Positions 6,195 through 8,259 of a DNA stretch of 8,259 nucleotides are shown here, piece by piece; position 1 is the stretch's first letter, and each line of letters starts with the position of its first letter. Under the pieces are notes generated by a model that saw only the letters and a program-made list of their open reading frames with translations, had not been told where the DNA came from and searched no databases. The stretch comes from an uncultured Acidobacteriota bacterium (lineage in GTDB: Bacteria; Acidobacteriota; JAAYUB01). The position numbers were made by a program, and so were the translations under genes. Location: NCBI GenBank assembly GCA_937925645.1, contig CALAMB010000351.1:1-8259 (forward strand). Direction: 5' to 3'.

Positions 6195-6258
6195 GAAAGG
6201 GCGAACCGGCGAAGCGGCGGGGAGAATTCACCGCGGAGGCACAGAGGACACAGAGGGA
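6195..6258 (+). repeat. Composite intergenic repeat, cluster 3 (partial unit)
   Basis: It has the AGGGCGAACCGGCGAAGCGG lead and the TTCACCGCGGAGG module with ACAGAGG words, but lacks the GGCGCCAAGACGCC part. The lead closely matches 4561-4588. Confidence 0.75.
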
Positions 6259-6260
6259 TT

Positions 6261-6302
6261 CATTGGTCATTGATCATCTGGCAGTTGGGCTTGGGTATTT
6301 GG
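6261..6302. repeat. 7-base words CATTGGT
   Basis: Units CATTGGT, CATTGAT, CATCTGG, CAGTTGG, GCTTGGG and TATTTGG decay progressively. As at 4740, the run directly follows a TTCACC-GCGGAGG module. Confidence 0.65.
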
Positions 6303-6325
6303 GGTTTTTGATGACTGAATGTTCG

Positions 6326-6598
6326 TCATTGAACCAGGCCCAGCACGTCAGGCAGGGAAGAGATGAACTCCTTGTAGGCATGGTCCTGAGCGTCTGCGGC
6401 AATCTGATGAAGATGCCCACGGAGAAGCAATTGATCCGCAGGATCCAGAGTCGACAGGCTGGCGGCGATGTGTTCCATCGCTCGGACGGCCGTATCAGGG
6501 TTGATTTCATCTGAGCCCGCAAATTCAAGCACGATCAGTGCATCAATCAACGCCTGAATCAAAGGTAGATAATTTTTCATCATCGGCCATCGGTTCAT
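6326..6598 (-). CDS. Hypothetical protein, 90 residues
   Basis: The C-terminal third of a longer minus-strand frame reads as an independent soluble helical protein. It has a hydrophobic helix LPLIQALIDALIVLEF (11-26), an acidic turn GSDEINPD, a helix AVRAMEHIAASLSTL (38-51), then DPADQLLLRGHLHQIAADAQ and a final FISSLPDVLGL. There is no signal peptide. The start is uncertain: ATG at 6598, 6583 or 6580, none with a strong ribosome site. Upstream, the frame runs without a stop into the metK fragment, so the native 5' end may have been lost in the rearrangement and the frame may be a chimera. I do not know the family. The compact helical shape fits a small immunity or regulatory protein, but that is a guess. 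Confidence 0.5.
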   Translation of the reverse strand: MNRWPMMKNYLPLIQALIDALIVLEFAGSDEINPDTAVRAMEHIAASLSTLDPADQLLLRGHLHQIAADAQDHAYKEFISSLPDVLGLVQ

Positions 6599-6670
6599 CA
6601 ATCCGAAAACATGGCGTTCAGCGCTGAAGGTTGCTATTCCTCGTCCACAGCCTCCGGAGATTTCGGCCGC

Positions 6671-6982
6671 CGGCCCGCCCGTGGTGAACGGCCCGCCGGG
6701 GTTGATGTGGCAGGCCGTCCGCGCGTCGAGGAATTCCGGGGGGATGGCCGCCGCGACCACCCGCTCGCGGATGTCGGCCTCGAGCCGCTTCGGCGCGACG
6801 CCCGGCGCGTGTTGGGCGCTCACCACCACCGCGGCCACGCGGACGGGGCGTCCGCCGCGGTACTCCACCGTTACCTGGGTCTTGCCGTCGGGGCCGAGGT
6901 AGGCGAGCGTGCCGTCGCGGCGCACCGCCGCCAGGCGCCGGGCCAGCGCGTGGGCCAGGGCGATGGGGAGCGGCATGAGCGC
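6671..6982 (-). pseudogene. metK: Internal fragment of S-adenosylmethionine synthetase
   Basis: The minus strand encodes LMPLPIALAHALARRLAAVR, DGTLAYLGPDGKTQVTVEY, GGRPVRV, VVVSAQHAPGV, IPPEFLDARTACHINPGGPF and TTGGP. This is the order and spacing of the central part of MetK, the enzyme that makes S-adenosylmethionine from methionine and ATP. Full MetK is about 390 residues. Only about 105 are present, lacking the N-terminal ATP-site region and everything after GGP, where GDAGLTGRK-type sequence is expected. The fragment stays open and is joined in frame to unrelated sequence on both sides (whole frame 6326-7075). It cannot be active. Its right edge abuts an IS91 transposase fragment on the other strand. 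The recognition is firm; the edges are accurate to about 10 bases. Confidence 0.8.
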
Positions 6983-6983
6983 C

Positions 6984-7339
6984 GCGGCGGAGTCGCTGCT
7001 GGAGCTGTGCCTGGATCCCCGCCATCTGGGCGGCCGGATCAGCATCCTGGCCGTTCTGCACACCTGGACCCGCACCCTGGACTACCATCCCCACGTCCAC
7101 TGCCCCGTTCCCGACGGCGCCCTCTCCCCGGAAGGAAATGAGTGGGTTTCCGCGTCTCTCTGTCGCTGAGCCTGGCCGCGCCATTCCCGCCCGGGGCGGA
7201 TCCGGCCCTGTCCCCGGAGCCGAAGCCGGCTGACCACCCATCCGGGAAACCGTTCGCCACTTGCCCGGTCTGCAAAATCGGCGAGATGGCCTTGGCCGCG
7301 GTCTGCGTTGCCGTCCCGAGATCGAGACCCCCGCCATGA
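6984..7339 (+). pseudogene. Remnant of an IS91-family transposase (two pieces)
   Basis: Piece one (about 6984-7157, open to a stop at 7167-7169) reads LLELCLDPRHLGGRISILAV, LHTWTRTLDYHPHVHCPVP and DGALSPEGNEWVSA. The HPHVHC is the metal-binding HUH motif of IS91 rolling-circle transposases. Piece two (about 7160-7339) is in another frame and reads KPFATCPVCKIGEMALA...PRSRPPP. This resembles the family's C-terminal CPxC-G-M tail. The roughly 200 residues between them, with the catalytic tyrosines, are missing, as is the N-terminal zinc region. The element is therefore truncated, internally deleted and frameshifted, and cannot move by itself. IS91 elements carry neighbouring DNA by one-ended transposition, which could explain the metK fragment directly to the left. 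Confidence 0.8.
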
Positions 7340-7770
7340 ATCCCGCTGCTTCCAGAACGGGTCTGTTCCGTCTGAAGAATGTCTCCCGCACCACGGAGGC
7401 GCCGGGCGAAGCGCGTCTTGCTTGTCGCCGGCGAATGCTTTCCTCCGGCTTCGACCGTGATTTTTCGAAGCGGTTTGGACCGGTCTGCCGGTTCACTGGC
7501 CACCGGGTGAGGCAAGGCGGGGAAATATTCCTACCCCTGGAATCACTCGCCAGGTTATAATGTCTTCAGCGAGAGAATAAGATCGGTTCAAATTCCAATT
7601 GCAACAGCTGCGCCAAATGGGGCGCGGAGGAACCGGTTCTGTTCAACTGGACTTTTTATGGCGGCTTGCGCATTGCCGGCTCTTTCCTTTCCTCGGTTCA
7701 CGCGCCACAAAAACTCTTAATCGTTAGCTACCCAACTTTTCATCCGGCTCAATACCAAAGGAGACACAAA
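7340..7770. other. Non-coding stretch after the IS91 remnant
   Basis: No recognisable protein or RNA gene. The first 200 bases probably include the transposon's 3' flank, but I cannot place its terminus. A 74-codon frame starting at ATG 7336 has no family resemblance and no clear ribosome site. From about 7560 the GC content drops and the sequence becomes the upstream region of the DUF1254 gene. I see a short GAACCGGTTC palindrome there but no convincing promoter pair. Confidence 0.5.
7757..7763 (+). promoter_or_regulatory. Ribosome binding site of the DUF1254 gene
   Basis: AAAGGAG ends 7 bases before ATG 7771, a near-perfect site that fixes the start. Confidence 0.8.
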
Positions 7771-8213
7771 ATGATAAAACGCACAAGACTCATCGCGCTG
7801 GGGTGCATCATAGCGCTGCTTGCGCTTCCACAGATCCAAGCTCACGCCCAAGACAAGATCGGCGCAGCGGAGGCGCGTGCCATCGCCGTGGACGCCTACA
7901 TCTACCTCTATCCGCTGGTATCGATGGACATTACCCGTCTGCAAAGCACGAACGTTGAACCCGGCAAAGAGTTCGCCAAGGGACCGATGAACATGTTCGT
8001 CAGCGTCCCGGAGTACCCGCCTGCCGATCTGAAACTGGTCGTGCGCGTCAACTTCGACACGCTCTATTCCGTCGCCTGGTTGGACCTGACGAAGGAACCT
8101 CTGATCGTCTCCGCGCCGGATACCGATGGCCGTTACTACCTGCTGCCCATGCTCGACATGTGGACTGACGTGTTCGCTTCGCCGGGTTGGCGAACCACCG
8201 GCACTCAGGCCGG
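7771..8213 (+). CDS. DUF1254-domain secreted protein, 5' part only
   Basis: About 147 native residues are present; family members are usually about 450 or more. An N-terminal signal peptide (KRTRLIALGCIIALLALPQI, probable cut after AHA near residue 26) directs it to the periplasm or outside. The DUF1254 start is clear: AEARAIAVDAYIYLYPLVSM (33-52), GPMNMFVSVPEYPPADLK (71-88), RVNFDTLYSVAWLDLTKEP (92-110), DTDGRYYLLPMLDMWTDVFA (117-136) and SPGWRTTGT. Homologues pair this domain with a C-terminal DUF1214 domain, which would lie beyond the window. Their biochemical role is not established. The frame continues through the adapter without a stop, adding the artefactual residues DRKSTRLNSSH and four more. 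Codon and base composition are less GC-rich than in the RHS gene, so it could come from a different genomic segment. Recognition is firm; the gene is cut by the contig end. Confidence 0.88.
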
Positions 8214-8259
8214 AGATCGGAAGAGCACACGTCTGAACTCCAGTCACGTCAGTCAATCT
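8214..8259 (+). other. Illumina TruSeq adapter plus index (artefact)
   Basis: From 8214 the sequence is AGATCGGAAGAGCACACGTC and onward to CAGTCAC at 8247, the standard 34-base TruSeq read-1 adapter. An 8-base index GTCAGTCA (8248-8255) and ATCT, the start of the adapter's constant tail, follow. It is not biological sequence. Confidence 0.98.

Noticed and set aside
6618..7496. 292-codon minus-strand frame across metK and IS91 pieces
   Set aside because: Low-complexity Arg/Pro/Gly product; the metK similarity is in another minus-strand frame and the IS91 similarity is on the plus strand.
7261..7560. 99-codon plus-strand frame after the IS91 remnant
   Set aside because: It overlaps the better-supported IS91 tail in another frame and resembles no known protein.
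7717..8256. 179-codon minus-strand frame at the right end
   Set aside because: It begins in the adapter (VQTCALPIS) and is antisense to the DUF1254 gene.

Overview
The window looks like the end of a metagenomic or draft contig from a high-GC Gram-negative bacterium. The body of the RHS gene runs well above 70% GC where I counted. The toxin end and the gene after it resemble two protein families best known as paralogous sets in Myxococcus (DUF2380 and the double-CXXCG family). That hints at Myxococcota or a similar accessory-rich lineage, but I cannot fix the phylum from sequence alone. The last 46 bases are Illumina adapter plus an index, so the right edge is an assembly artefact.

Left part (1-4530): a polymorphic toxin locus, all on the minus strand and read from right to left. 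A candidate promoter (4500-4529) and a good ribosome site precede a secreted 968-residue RHS/YD-repeat protein. It has a signal peptide, YD repeats, a Pro/Ser linker, the RHS core domain, a pre-toxin region and a C-terminal HHIFPQ...LHxxxH module resembling DUF2380, a probable HNH/EndoVII-like nuclease. Two bases after its stop comes a double-CXXCG protein, the likely cognate immunity protein. About 265 bases further is a SMI1/KNR4 (SUKH) immunity-type protein. Base composition drops sharply at the toxin module, as expected when toxin/immunity tips are exchanged. A perfect hairpin without a T-tract lies at the left edge.

Middle part (4530-6325): mostly a mosaic of repeats. It holds a composite unit of about 104 bp in three clusters, inverted copies of one of its modules, several families of degenerate 7-base tandem words plus 6- and 8-base ones, and a pair of identical 17-base palindromes. 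One 114-residue acidic protein of unknown function (5470-5814, plus strand) sits among them. The same style of 7-base repeat also occurs inside the RHS gene, where it encodes a 7-residue Pro/Ser repeat.

Right part (6326-8213): a 90-residue unknown protein on the minus strand, an internal fragment of metK (minus strand), two out-of-frame pieces of an IS91-family transposase (plus strand), about 430 bases without a recognisable gene, and finally the start of a secreted DUF1254-domain protein cut off by the adapter. The metK and IS91 pieces abut directly, which marks a rearranged region.
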